Shown here: piece after piece, positions 8,025 through 16,905 of the stretch | How positions within the stretch are numbered: position 1 is the stretch's first letter | Layout of the letters: every line of letters begins with the position of its first letter | From: Oscillospiraceae bacterium | GTDB lineage: Bacteria; Bacillota; Clostridia; Oscillospirales; Acutalibacteraceae | Direction: 5' to 3' | DNA length: 64,000 nt | Assembly (NCBI GenBank): GCA_902774035.1 | Contig: CACYHA010000002.1 | Location: forward strand, 1 to 64,000 | Translations under genes and position numbers: made by a program | The notes under the pieces: model-generated | Seen by the model: the letters and a program-made list of their open reading frames with translations, nothing else | Told to the model about the DNA's origin: nothing | The model's database searches: none

Positions 8025-8708
8025 ATGCATACGCAAGTAACCAGGTATTCCAAAATCGGTGAGTTCCACAAGCAAAAGCACTTGGAAAACCAGGATTTTA
8101 TCTATGAAAAAGAAACCGAGTGCGCTGTCTTTTATGCGGTCGCGGACGGCGTGTCCGCCTGCGCCAACAGCAGCGAAGGTGCAAGGATCGCCTGTGAGAT
8201 CAGCGCAAAAGTAATTTTGGACGATGTAGATTATTATTTTGATCTGAAACGGGAAAAAGCTATCCATCTGGTGATTTCAAATATCCGAAAAGCAATTGAA
8301 AAGGCCGCCGCAAGCGCCGGGGCTGCGCCGCTCTCGTTCGCGAGCACGCTCTGTTTTCTTTGTATCCATAAAAAAGCAGGGAGGATCATGACGTTCGTTC
8401 TGGGTGACAGCAGAATCTACGGCATACGAAGCGGTACGATCATTCAAAAAAATCCTGTTCGGGAATACAGAGAAAATGTCACATGCACCACGATGACGGC
8501 GTTTGCGCAGGCGGATGCTGCATTTGCGGTGAACTGCCTGGACAAAAACGAAGCATGGATGCTCTGCACGGACGGCTGCTGGAAAGAATTGTTTTTTCTT
8601 GACGATAACAAACAGATTTCGATGCGGGAAATGCGTCTGGATCGAATCGCCGGCTATCTGGAACGGCGAACGATCGGTGATGACTGCACGTTTTTGACTG
8701 TTGCATGA
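8025..8708 (+). CDS. PP2C-family serine/threonine phosphatase
   Basis: 227 aa, about the size of a minimal PPM/PP2C domain. Motifs in order: ENQD near residue 22, AVADGVSACANS (about 38-49; metal-binding Asp in DGV), LGDSRIYG (about 126-133), CTDGCW (about 183-188) and GDDCTFL at the end (DDxT motif). It should remove phosphate from Ser/Thr using Mn2+ or Mg2+. AAAGGAGG stands 10 bases before the ATG at 8025; the longer frame from 7929 has no site. It lies 27 bases before the kinase gene, the classical kinase-phosphatase pairing, and probably reverses that kinase's action. Confidence 0.88.
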   Translation: MHTQVTRYSKIGEFHKQKHLENQDFIYEKETECAVFYAVADGVSACANSSEGARIACEISAKVILDDVDYYFDLKREKAIHLVISNIRKAIEKAAASAGAAPLSFASTLCFLCIHKKAGRIMTFVLGDSRIYGIRSGTIIQKNPVREYRENVTCTTMTAFAQADAAFAVNCLDKNEAWMLCTDGCWKELFFLDDNKQISMREMRLDRIAGYLERRTIGDDCTFLTVA

Positions 8709-8735
8709 GGCCGTTTGGCCGGAAGGTGGATGAAT

Positions 8736-11700
8736 ATGAAGGGACCTCGGGATACAAGAGAATTTCTGCAAAGCGGGAGCGTGTTATATCTGCGTCCGTA
8801 CCTTCCGCAGCTTTTTGATTCGGAAAACAGCTTCGGCGGCCCCGTGTCCGAGACGGCAGAGGTTTTTTCCATCGTCGGGCAGGAGGGCTGCGGCAGCTCC
8901 GCGATCTGTTATGAGGCCGAAATCATTGCGGAAAACGGAACGCGCCGCCGCGGAAAGCTGAAGGAGTTTTATCCGGTGGATTCGGACGACGCGGGCTTGG
9001 AGATGCATCTGGTGCGCACGGATTCGGTGCGTGATGAGAATAAAAATCAGATATATTCAAAGTTTGGGACATTCCACAATTTTTTCCAGTTGAAGCGGAT
9101 CTATGAAAACTCTTATGCGATCATTGAAAAGAAGCGGAACGACAGAAGTTATTTTGCAAATGATCTGAACAAGTACATTCCAAAGTATTCCTTTTATTGC
9201 GGCATACCGTCTCAACCTGTAAACGACGAGTTGGACGGGGAGACCGCGGCGGAGAACTATACCTTTTATGTCTGGGTGGAAAACGAATCCGGAATCCAGG
9301 AGTTTGATGCGTACCTTGCCGGCCTGTGCCGTGAAATGCAGGAAAACCGCACAAAAAACATCGGCCGCACCAACCGGATCCACGATCTTGCGTTCGTTTT
9401 GAACTGCATTCTGGAGCTTGCCAAGTGTATGGATATCCTGCACAGGTTCGGTCTCTACCATTTGGATCTCAATCCGCGCAATTTCGGCGTGGGCCTGTAT
9501 AACGACAGGATCGACCAGGACAACACGACGATCAAGCTCTATGATACGAACTCCCTGCTTTCCGACAGGATCCGGGAGCAGGTTCTGCTCTCCTCCGGTA
9601 CGCCGTATTTCAGAAGCCCTGAGGTGATTCGCAACGACGCGGAGGCCTGCGGTATTCAGTCCGACATCTATTCTCTCGGCGCCATTCTGTTTTATGCTCT
9701 GGTGATCCGGGAAAAAGACGGCGCCTACCGAAACATCCATTTTTGCGAGGGCACGCAGGAATGCAGCAGAGAGGCCTATGACAACCTTGCGGTCGATTTT
9801 GTGAATTCCGAGTTGCTGCAGTCCTCCGACGACACAAAGCAGACGCTGATTTTTGAACATCTGCTCTCGATTCTGAAAAAATCTCTGAATCGGTTTTATG
9901 AGGAAGAGGATCGCTACACGACCGTCGGCGATCTGGCGGAGGATCTGCGGCAGGCGATTGAGCAGACGGGACTGGATTCCTGGAAAAGAAGCATTGAGGA
10001 ACATTCCGGCTATCACGCACAGACGATCCTTGAAAACAAGGAGACCTTTTATGACAGAGAGATCGGCGCCGCCGGTGCGATCCAGAAGCTTTTGTTTCAG
10101 GAGCCGCTGTATCAATACGGCGCTCCGTCGGAAGACGGGGTGCAAAACTGTGACATTCTGGTGATCGGCTGCGGCACCTATGCTTCCGAGTTTATCGACT
10201 ACGCGCTGGAGCTTTCGCAGGTGAAGGGCTGCCGACTGCATGTGACGGTCGTCACCAAAGAGTGTGAACGGAAAAAAGAGACCTATCTTTCCATCCGGAA
10301 AGCGCTGCCGCTGTTTTTTGATATTGACGGTGTTCCTGCGTCAAAATGTCCGGCGGGAGATTCATACGGAACTTTGAATTTCCGGGAGATCCGTCTGCAG
10401 AAGGGAAAAAGCAGATCAAACGCGGCGGCGCTCAGAGCAATGGCAGACCGAAAGTATTCCTACGTGTTCATTGCGTTGAACGACGACGTTTTAAATCTTG
10501 AGATCGCCTCTGCCTGCGGCGGAATTGCTCAGAAAAACGCCCTGATCGCGTTTGTACAGTATCAGACTTGTGATGTCAGCGCATTTCCCCCGCGGCTGAA
10601 GCCGGTCTTTGTGAATGAAACCCTGCAGGATATCCCGGAGTACAGATTCCTGCTGCAGATGGCTTTCAATATCCATCTGACATGGGATAAGGATTATATC
10701 AATGACCTGGAAGGCGCCGAGAGCGAGTTCCGGAAACCCTATAATTTCAACAGCTCGATGGAAAACGCTCTGAGTATCGTCTACAAGCTGCACAGTGTGG
10801 GCATCGACTTGGATTTCAACCGCCCGGAGACGGCTTCATCGGCCTTTTCCCAAATCACGGATCAGGAGACGATCCGTGCGCTGATCTGCTATGAGCACCG
10901 GCGCTGGGTCGTGGAAAAGATCACGTCTTCCTGGCAGCCGATGGAAGACCTTTCTCCGTTGACAACCGACACAAAGGATCGTGACCGGCGGCTGCACCCG
11001 TGCATTCTTACCAGCACGGAGAGCCGTGCGCTGAACGATCCGCAATGGACGGCCGACGACCGGGCGAGATGGGACGATCCGAACGCGGATCTGTCGGAGC
11101 TTGACCCGCTGGATGCGCTGAGTATCCGCTTCCACCGCCACTGGAAGACGGTCCTGGACGGGATCCGGTCGCAAAAAGGAGAAAGCGCCGTCAACCGGAA
11201 GATGGATGACCTGCAGGGTCGTTTGGAGAACGACGAAAAGCGAGGGATTCTGTGCGATTCCCTGCGGCAGATGATCAATCAGTTGATCTATCAGGACAGT
11301 TATAACACCGGTGCTGTTGCAAAATATCACCATCTATTCAATCAACTTAACAGCGCACTGAAAAACGCCGACCTTTCCGAAGCAGCGGAGCTGCTCTCTG
11401 AGATCGGAGAGGAGATGACGCCGGTTCTTGAATACAGACAATACACCGATTGGAAGAAAAAGGACGAAAACCTGATCCGCAATATGCCCTTTGTTCTGAC
11501 TTATCACACAGGGATCCATCTATGCATTCCCTTTTTCTTTGAGGCCGGTGCAGAGCAAAACACATCTCGTTTGTTTTCCAATGTGGCGTCTGTGCTGATG
11601 GTGAACCCGAAAACCGTCACCTACATTGTGGACGGAGAGCGCGCGGCTTCCAACGAACAAGGGCTGCTGAGCGGACTGCGCTACGTTGTGAATATTCTTG

Positions 11701-13193
11701 AAAAGCACGGGCTGCAAACGGCGCTCAATATCAAGATCCTCAGGGATGAGCGCTATAAGGTTTCCATGGAGCTGAAAACGGCTCTCGGCCGGATCGGCAG
11801 AGTGCAGAGCGTGGACACCCTGCCCTATCAGCAATGGCTGCAGACAAACGCATTGCGCCAGTTCCTGACGCAGAAAAGCAGCGGCGATTTTACCGCCATT
11901 GAAGTCAATGACACGAACATCAGCGGTTGTTTGCAGAGCGCGAATTATACTTCGGATCCGCAAACGGATGTCCCTGTCGCGCCAAAGCCGCTGGTGCCCG
12001 CCTACGGCTTTGATTCGGTCACCCGCAAGTTTTTCACAACGGACGGTTGCGCTTTTCTGCAGTATATCGACAACGCGCCGGTTCTCTTTTCGGAGGATCT
12101 TTATGACGCGAAGGGAAAAATGGTGCAGGATTCCAGACCGGAGCTGATGCGCTCCTATCAGCTTGCGTGGTCTCTTTATACCGGCGAGAGTCCGCTTCTG
12201 ACACAGCATGACCGTGCGGAATGCAGTGCCGCCTGGAAGAAGCTGTGCGGCAGCATTTCAAATTATATTGCGCATCATTGCAAGCTGGCAGACATACACT
12301 ACAGGGAAGAGCGCGCCGAAGTGTCTGGGGAGCCGGTCAGATACATTGTTCCGGCCTTTTGTCAGACATTTTTGGATCGCTTCCTCAGGCAGCTCAAGCA
12401 TTCCCTTTACGGCTTTTTTGAAAGTCACGAGTGGAAGTGGCTTTCGTCGCGAACGGTCTGTTTGGAGATCGCCGCGCCCTCGAACAGTCTGCAAAACGCT
12501 TTGGAAACCCTGCTTTCAGATCCGATCCGGCTTTCACAGAACAGCTTGCTGGAGATTCTCCGGACGGCGGACGGGTTCCAGGTGGTCTATAAGTCTCTGC
12601 GCATCTCCGATTTGGTTCTTCCCGAGGATTGCGCCGTGCTGTGCCGGGAAATGTTGGAAATCCTGCAGAGCAAGGGCTATATCCGCGGGTTCAGGATGCG
12701 CGAGCCCGCTGCAGAGGGAGGGCCGGTTTCCTTTGTCTTCGCCTGTGAGCACCTGGTTCATCTTCTGTCTGATGAGAGCTATTTATTCCGGTTGAACGCC
12801 TATTATGAGGCGCTGCGCTCCGGCTATTTCGACGATGTCAGCATCGGCGTGAAGATCGTTTGGAACGACGAGGGCCTGAACAACGAAGTCGGCGTCGTTC
12901 TGACAAGAGGCTTCCAGACCATTACGCTTGACTGCAGAACAAGCCCCTTGATCGAACAGGAAAACTACTATCGTCTGTATCCTCTGTCAAAGATCTTCGG
13001 CATCAACACGATACCGGTACTGCTTGTGGATCTCGGCGGCGCTGCGTTGACGCCGGCGAACCGAATGGAGATCCGCCGTGGCGAGGAACTCGGCATAAAG
13101 ACGATCTGCTCCACGGAGGATCTTGCACGCACATTGAAAGATTTGTTTGACATGCAGGAAGCAGCCCAACGTTTGAAAAAGAAAATGCTGTGA
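8736..13193 (+). CDS. Giant fusion: serine/threonine kinase, Rossmann (TrkA-N-like) domain, RyR domain, degenerate DUF1887-like C-terminus
   Basis: 1485 aa, cytoplasmic. Residues about 45-410 are a protein kinase: glycine loop VGQEGCGSSAICYE, Lys in GKLKEF, catalytic loop HLDLNPRN (about 242-249), a DTN in place of DFG, and SGTPYFRSPEV then SDIYSLG. Residues about 470-620 begin CDILVIGCGTYASEFI, a nucleotide-binding Rossmann start as in TrkA-N/RCK domains. Around 710-760, YEHRRWVVEK...DRRLHPC matches a RyR-type segment. The last about 120 residues (NEVGVVLTRG...LDCRT...LYPLSKIFG) resemble the DUF1887 nuclease at 44.3 kb but with D-to-G and K-to-R changes. ATG 8736 is chosen over TTG 8715 and ATG 8730 because GGAAGG then sits about 10 bases away. 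Substrates unknown; the C-terminal call is tentative. Confidence 0.75.
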   Translation: MKGPRDTREFLQSGSVLYLRPYLPQLFDSENSFGGPVSETAEVFSIVGQEGCGSSAICYEAEIIAENGTRRRGKLKEFYPVDSDDAGLEMHLVRTDSVRDENKNQIYSKFGTFHNFFQLKRIYENSYAIIEKKRNDRSYFANDLNKYIPKYSFYCGIPSQPVNDELDGETAAENYTFYVWVENESGIQEFDAYLAGLCREMQENRTKNIGRTNRIHDLAFVLNCILELAKCMDILHRFGLYHLDLNPRNFGVGLYNDRIDQDNTTIKLYDTNSLLSDRIREQVLLSSGTPYFRSPEVIRNDAEACGIQSDIYSLGAILFYALVIREKDGAYRNIHFCEGTQECSREAYDNLAVDFVNSELLQSSDDTKQTLIFEHLLSILKKSLNRFYEEEDRYTTVGDLAEDLRQAIEQTGLDSWKRSIEEHSGYHAQTILENKETFYDREIGAAGAIQKLLFQEPLYQYGAPSEDGVQNCDILVIGCGTYASEFIDYALELSQVKGCRLHVTVVTKECERKKETYLSIRKALPLFFDIDGVPASKCPAGDSYGTLNFREIRLQKGKSRSNAAALRAMADRKYSYVFIALNDDVLNLEIASACGGIAQKNALIAFVQYQTCDVSAFPPRLKPVFVNETLQDIPEYRFLLQMAFNIHLTWDKDYINDLEGAESEFRKPYNFNSSMENALSIVYKLHSVGIDLDFNRPETASSAFSQITDQETIRALICYEHRRWVVEKITSSWQPMEDLSPLTTDTKDRDRRLHPCILTSTESRALNDPQWTADDRARWDDPNADLSELDPLDALSIRFHRHWKTVLDGIRSQKGESAVNRKMDDLQGRLENDEKRGILCDSLRQMINQLIYQDSYNTGAVAKYHHLFNQLNSALKNADLSEAAELLSEIGEEMTPVLEYRQYTDWKKKDENLIRNMPFVLTYHTGIHLCIPFFFEAGAEQNTSRLFSNVASVLMVNPKTVTYIVDGERAASNEQGLLSGLRYVVNILEKHGLQTALNIKILRDERYKVSMELKTALGRIGRVQSVDTLPYQQWLQTNALRQFLTQKSSGDFTAIEVNDTNISGCLQSANYTSDPQTDVPVAPKPLVPAYGFDSVTRKFFTTDGCAFLQYIDNAPVLFSEDLYDAKGKMVQDSRPELMRSYQLAWSLYTGESPLLTQHDRAECSAAWKKLCGSISNYIAHHCKLADIHYREERAEVSGEPVRYIVPAFCQTFLDRFLRQLKHSLYGFFESHEWKWLSSRTVCLEIAAPSNSLQNALETLLSDPIRLSQNSLLEILRTADGFQVVYKSLRISDLVLPEDCAVLCREMLEILQSKGYIRGFRMREPAAEGGPVSFVFACEHLVHLLSDESYLFRLNAYYEALRSGYFDDVSIGVKIVWNDEGLNNEVGVVLTRGFQTITLDCRTSPLIEQENYYRLYPLSKIFGINTIPVLLVDLGGAALTPANRMEIRRGEELGIKTICSTEDLARTLKDLFDMQEAAQRLKKKML

Positions 13194-13227
13194 TATATCA
13201 CTTCAGGGAAAGAAGGTGACAAACCGC

Positions 13228-13515
13228 ATGTATCAACCGAACCCGATCGACACATCAGACGTGATTCTCCCCGAAGATCTGGAAGCGCTGAGTGAAGAGC
13301 TTGCCCGGAACACCCATGAGGTCTGGGCTGCCGGCCGCGCATCGCAGGGGTGGACTTATGGTGATGTCAGAGATGACGCTGCAAAGAAAACGCCGTGTAT
13401 GGTTCCCTATGAGGAGCTTCCGGAATCCGAAAAAGACTATGACCGAAACACCGCAAAGGAAACGATCCGGCTTATTCTCAAGCTGGGATATATAATCAAA
13501 AAAGGAGAATCATAA
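13228..13515 (+). CDS. RyR-domain protein
   Basis: 95 aa consisting almost only of a RyR domain: YQPNPIDTSDVILPEDLEAL, then ELARNTHEVWAAGR, GWTYGDVRDD, MVPYEELPESEKDYDR and TAKETIRLILKLGY. This fold, first named in ryanodine receptors, occurs alone or fused in bacterial and phage genomes and is thought to bind small ligands; the ligand here is unknown. The ATG at 13228 follows AGGTGA by eight bases; a GTG at 13216 is the alternative. It is 34 bases after the kinase fusion, which carries a related RyR segment, so the two may form one sensing complex. Confidence 0.85.
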   Translation: MYQPNPIDTSDVILPEDLEALSEELARNTHEVWAAGRASQGWTYGDVRDDAAKKTPCMVPYEELPESEKDYDRNTAKETIRLILKLGYIIKKGES

Positions 13516-13516
13516 C

Positions 13517-13912
13517 ATGAAAAAGGAAGACAAAAATCTTGACAAAACTGTGAAAGAAATGGAGTCGATGTTTGAAGAATTGTTCGGTTCATCGGATGAA
13601 AAAGCCGATACAGCTGCTACAGAGGCGGCCGGCGAAGCGGACGAACTCGATGACAGTGTTGTCATTCTGAATGACGAAAACGGGAACGAAATCAGATTTG
13701 AGTTTTTGGATTTGATCGAATATCAGGGCGAGGAGTACGTTGTGCTGCTCCCGGAGGATGAGGATGCAGAAGAGGTTGTGATTCTGAAGGTGGAAGACAC
13801 CGGGAGCAGTGACGAGGAGGCATATGTCAGCGTTGATAACGAGTACACACTGCAAACGATCTTCGAAATCTTTAAGGAAAAGTTCCGGGACATATTTACC
13901 TTTTTGGACTGA
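13517..13912 (+). CDS. DUF1292 family acidic protein
   Basis: 131 aa, strongly acidic. Residues about 45-95 match DUF1292 (YrzB-like): DDSVVILNDENGNEIRFEFL, YQGEEYVVLLPED and EEVVILKVED. The family is widespread in Bacillota and has no assigned biochemical function. The start codon is one base after the RyR stop, with AAAGGAG inside the preceding gene, so the two are translated together. A strong terminator follows, making this the last gene of operon A. Confidence 0.8.
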   Translation: MKKEDKNLDKTVKEMESMFEELFGSSDEKADTAATEAAGEADELDDSVVILNDENGNEIRFEFLDLIEYQGEEYVVLLPEDEDAEEVVILKVEDTGSSDEEAYVSVDNEYTLQTIFEIFKEKFRDIFTFLD

Positions 13913-13952
13913 GAAACGCTTGATATTATCTATGCTTTTTCATCTTTTCTTA

Positions 13953-13979
13953 CCCCGTCTTCCCGGACGGGGCTTTTTT
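13953..13979 (+). terminator. Rho-independent terminator of operon A
   Basis: CCCCGTC-TTCCCG-GACGGGG followed by CTTTTTT. Confidence 0.85.
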
Positions 13980-14074
13980 GCGGAATCTTTCCAAATATGA
14001 CGCCTTCCTGCATTGCAAATGACGGCCGATTGTGCTATAATTACCTTTGTATTTTACCAAAAGGACGTGATCTC

Positions 14075-15676
14075 ATGATCAGCACCAACAATGTCACCCT
14101 TCAATACGGCGGCCGCGAGCTGTTCCACAGCGTTTCCATCAACTTCACCAAAGGGAACTGCTACGGACTCATCGGCGCGAACGGGGCGGGCAAATCCACC
14201 TTTTTGAAGATCCTCTCCGGCGAGATCGAGCCGAACAAGGGCTATGTGACCGTCACGCCGGGCGAACGCCTTTCCGTACTCAAGCAGGACCACTTCGCCT
14301 TCGACGAATATGACGTGATCCGCACTGTGCTCATGGGCAACGCGCATCTGGTAGAGATCATGGACGAGAAGGAGGCGCTGTATAGCAAGGAGGAGTTCAC
14401 CGAGGAGGACGGGATGCGCATCAGCGTGCTGGAGGAGGAGTTTGCCGAGATGGACGGCTGGAGCGCCGAAAGCGACGCGGAGATCCTGCTCAACGCCCTT
14501 GGCATCCACAACGAGTTCCACGGCAAGCTGATGAAAGAGCTGACCGGCGAGCAAAAGGTGAAGGTCCTGCTTGCCCAGGCGCTGTTCGGAAACCCGGACA
14601 TCCTTTTGCTCGACGAGCCGACGAACCACCTCGATGTGGCGTCGATCCACTGGCTCGAGGAGTTTTTGCTCGACTTTGAAAACACCGTCATTGTGGTCAG
14701 CCATGACCGTCACTTTCTCAACAAGGTCTGCACCCACATCGCGGATGTGGACTACGGTAAAATTTCCCTCTATGTCGGCAACTACGATTTCTGGTACGAA
14801 TATACCCAGATGGCCCAGCGCCAGCAGCGCGAACAGAACAAGAAGAACGAAGCCAAGGTCAAGGAGCTGCAGGCCTTCATCGCCCGCTTTTCCGCAAACG
14901 CTTCCAAATCGCGCCAGGCCACGAGCCGCAAAAAGCTGCTGGATTCCATCGTGATCGAGGATCTGCCCGTGTCGTCGCGGCGGTTTCCGTTCATCGAGTT
15001 CAAGCCCGACCGTGAGATCGGCAACGATCTGCTGAAGGTGGAGGGGCTTTCCAAAACCGTGGGCGGCCGCAAGGTGCTCGACAATGTGAGCTTTACCCTG
15101 CTGCCGAACGAAAAAGTTGCCTTTGTGGGCACGGACGCGCTGGCAAAGACCACGTTTTTCAAGATCATCTTGGGCGAGCTGGAGCCCGACGAAGGCTCCT
15201 TCAAGTGGGGCGTGACCACCTCGCAAAGCTATTTTCCGAGCGACAACGCCGCCTTCTTTGACGGGGTGGAGGACTCTCTGATCGACTGGGTGCGCCGCTA
15301 CAGCGACCTGCAGTTTGAAACCGACGTGCGCTCCTGGCTCGGCCGGCTGATGTTCAGCGGCGAAGAGGCCACCAAAAAGGCGAAGGTTCTTTCCGGCGGC
15401 GAGCGTGTGCGCTGTATGTTCATCAAAATGATGCTCTCCGGGGCGAACGTGCTGATCTTTGACGAGCCGACGAACCATCTCGACCTCGAATCCATCACGG
15501 CGCTGAACAATGCGCTGATCAAGTTCAAGGGCGCGATCCTGTTCACCTCCCACGACCACCAGTTTGTCCAGTCTGTGGCCGACCGCATCATCGAGTTCCG
15601 TCCCGACGGGCTCTATGACCGCAAGGAGACCTACGACGAGTTCCTCGAGAACAACCGGCTTTTGGAGACAAAATGA
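14075..15676 (+). CDS. ABC-F family ATPase (YkpA/YbiT type)
   Basis: 533 aa with two ABC ATPase domains on one chain and no membrane segment, as in ribosome-associated ABC-F translation factors. Domain 1: Walker A GANGAGKST (about residues 37-45), a degenerate signature LTGEQ and LLLDEPTNHLD. A basic linker follows (about 240-300). Domain 2: Walker A is altered (VGTDALAKTT), signature LSGGERVR and LIFDEPTNHLD are intact. Altered second P-loops are known in the YkpA/YbiT branch. ATG 14075 follows AAAAGGACGTGA; the frame to 13997 is not used. The stop overlaps the next start as ATGA. Confidence 0.88.
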   Translation: MISTNNVTLQYGGRELFHSVSINFTKGNCYGLIGANGAGKSTFLKILSGEIEPNKGYVTVTPGERLSVLKQDHFAFDEYDVIRTVLMGNAHLVEIMDEKEALYSKEEFTEEDGMRISVLEEEFAEMDGWSAESDAEILLNALGIHNEFHGKLMKELTGEQKVKVLLAQALFGNPDILLLDEPTNHLDVASIHWLEEFLLDFENTVIVVSHDRHFLNKVCTHIADVDYGKISLYVGNYDFWYEYTQMAQRQQREQNKKNEAKVKELQAFIARFSANASKSRQATSRKKLLDSIVIEDLPVSSRRFPFIEFKPDREIGNDLLKVEGLSKTVGGRKVLDNVSFTLLPNEKVAFVGTDALAKTTFFKIILGELEPDEGSFKWGVTTSQSYFPSDNAAFFDGVEDSLIDWVRRYSDLQFETDVRSWLGRLMFSGEEATKKAKVLSGGERVRCMFIKMMLSGANVLIFDEPTNHLDLESITALNNALIKFKGAILFTSHDHQFVQSVADRIIEFRPDGLYDRKETYDEFLENNRLLETK

Positions 15677-16098
15677 GCGCGAAAAAAGAGCAAAGCCTGC
15701 GCGAAGCCGTTGCCGCCTATATTGCGGACAGCTACGGCGTGGAGCCGGATTTTCCCTGGGTGCGCTATCCGGATTATGCCGTGTTTCGCCACGGCAGCAA
15801 CCGCAAGTGGTTCGCGCTGGTCATGCGTATTCCGAAAAGCAAGCTCGGTCTGCCGGACGAAACGCCTGCGGACGTGCTGAATCTCAAGCTGGAAAGCGAT
15901 CTTGCCGTGGAGTTTCTGACAAAAGAACCGGGATTTTTCCCGGGCTACCACATCAGCCGCGGGTGCTGGGTCTCCGTTTTGCTGGATGGCACCGTGCCGC
16001 AGGAACGCATTTTTCCCCTGATCGACCGGAGCTTTTCTCTTACGGCGGTCAAAGGGAAAAAACGGGCAAAAAAGAACAGGGAACATTTCTCCGGTTGA
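15673..16098 (+). CDS. MmcQ/YjbR family protein
   Basis: 141 aa. Family features are the N-terminal helix ending in YGVEPDFPW, FRHGSNRKWFALVMRIP, LNLKLESD and the GYHISRGCWVSVLLDG strand-turn. The YjbR fold resembles DNA-binding CyaY-like domains, but no molecular role is established. It is translationally coupled to the ABC-F gene (four-base ATGA overlap). The C-terminus is lysine/arginine rich. Confidence 0.85.
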   Translation: MSAKKEQSLREAVAAYIADSYGVEPDFPWVRYPDYAVFRHGSNRKWFALVMRIPKSKLGLPDETPADVLNLKLESDLAVEFLTKEPGFFPGYHISRGCWVSVLLDGTVPQERIFPLIDRSFSLTAVKGKKRAKKNREHFSG

Positions 16099-16110
16099 AA
16101 AGCAACAAAA

Positions 16111-16143
16111 AAAGAAGGCGCCCCTAATGCGCCTTCTTTTCTT
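16111..16143 (+). terminator. Rho-independent terminator
   Basis: AAAGAAGGCGC pairs perfectly with GCGCCTTCTTT around a seven-base loop; T-rich on both strands, so it can end the ABC-F/YjbR transcript and also lies 45 bases past the convergent gene at 16190. Confidence 0.8.
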
Positions 16144-16189
16144 GTCGCTTTTCCGAAAAATGCAGCCGCCCTTTTGTGCGGGCGCGGAG

Positions 16190-16774
16190 TCAGGAGCGGC
16201 GATGTGCTGCCAGATACGCCTCGAATTCCCCGGTGGTCGCCAGACGGCCGTCCGGCATCCGGGTGTGGCGCAGCTCGGCGGGCTTTTGAAACCGCTGCCC
16301 GATCATGGCCTCAAAATCGCAGAACGACGGGCTGTCGTTCACAGCCTGATCGGTGACATAATTGACGATCAGTTTTTCTTCTCCGGAATCCTGCTTTGTG
16401 AGGGAAACTCCGGTGATCAGCAGGGGAACGCTGTAGGCGTCGATCAGCCAGTTGGCATAGGACATGATCTCCTGCAGCAGCGACAGGGTTTGCGCCTGCC
16501 GCTGTTTTCGTTCCAAAAGTGCCTGCTTTTTTTCTTCCTTCTGCTGAGCTCTGGTCTGCGCTTTCGCTTTTTGCGAGATCCAGAAGGGCTGCTCCGGAAA
16601 AGGCTCCAGCCTGCTGCAGTGCTTTTCCAAACAGCCTTTGCGCTTGACAATACTTTTGACCAAAAAGCCGGGATGCTGCTTGCTGTGGCAGAAGCCGACC
16701 AGCTCCGCCTGCTCCCGATAAACGCTTTCGCCGGAGATCAGCCGGATCTTTTGTTTGGAATAGGACGCTCCCAT
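16190..16774 (-). CDS. Hypothetical protein with central coiled coil
   Basis: 194 aa; product not recognised. Residues about 68-100 are a lysine/glutamine/glutamate-rich helix (QKAKAQTRAQQKEEKKQALL) predicted to form a coiled coil. The part after it (ANWLIDAYSVPLLITGVSL, about 107-125) is more hydrophobic but too polar for a clear membrane segment. The start ATG (complement of 16774) follows AAAGGGGTG. It is convergent with the YjbR gene and monocistronic. Confidence 0.6.
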   Translation of the reverse strand: MGASYSKQKIRLISGESVYREQAELVGFCHSKQHPGFLVKSIVKRKGCLEKHCSRLEPFPEQPFWISQKAKAQTRAQQKEEKKQALLERKQRQAQTLSLLQEIMSYANWLIDAYSVPLLITGVSLTKQDSGEEKLIVNYVTDQAVNDSPSFCDFEAMIGQRFQKPAELRHTRMPDGRLATTGEFEAYLAAHRRS

Positions 16775-16905
16775 AGGTACACCCCTTTCGTTCTTTTTCG
16801 CTGTTATGATAACACATCAAAAAGGGAAAAGGAGCGTTGGGGGCGAAAAATCATATGTTTTGTGGATTGTGACAAACGGCAGAGACTTTTTTGTCATTTT
16901 GTCCT

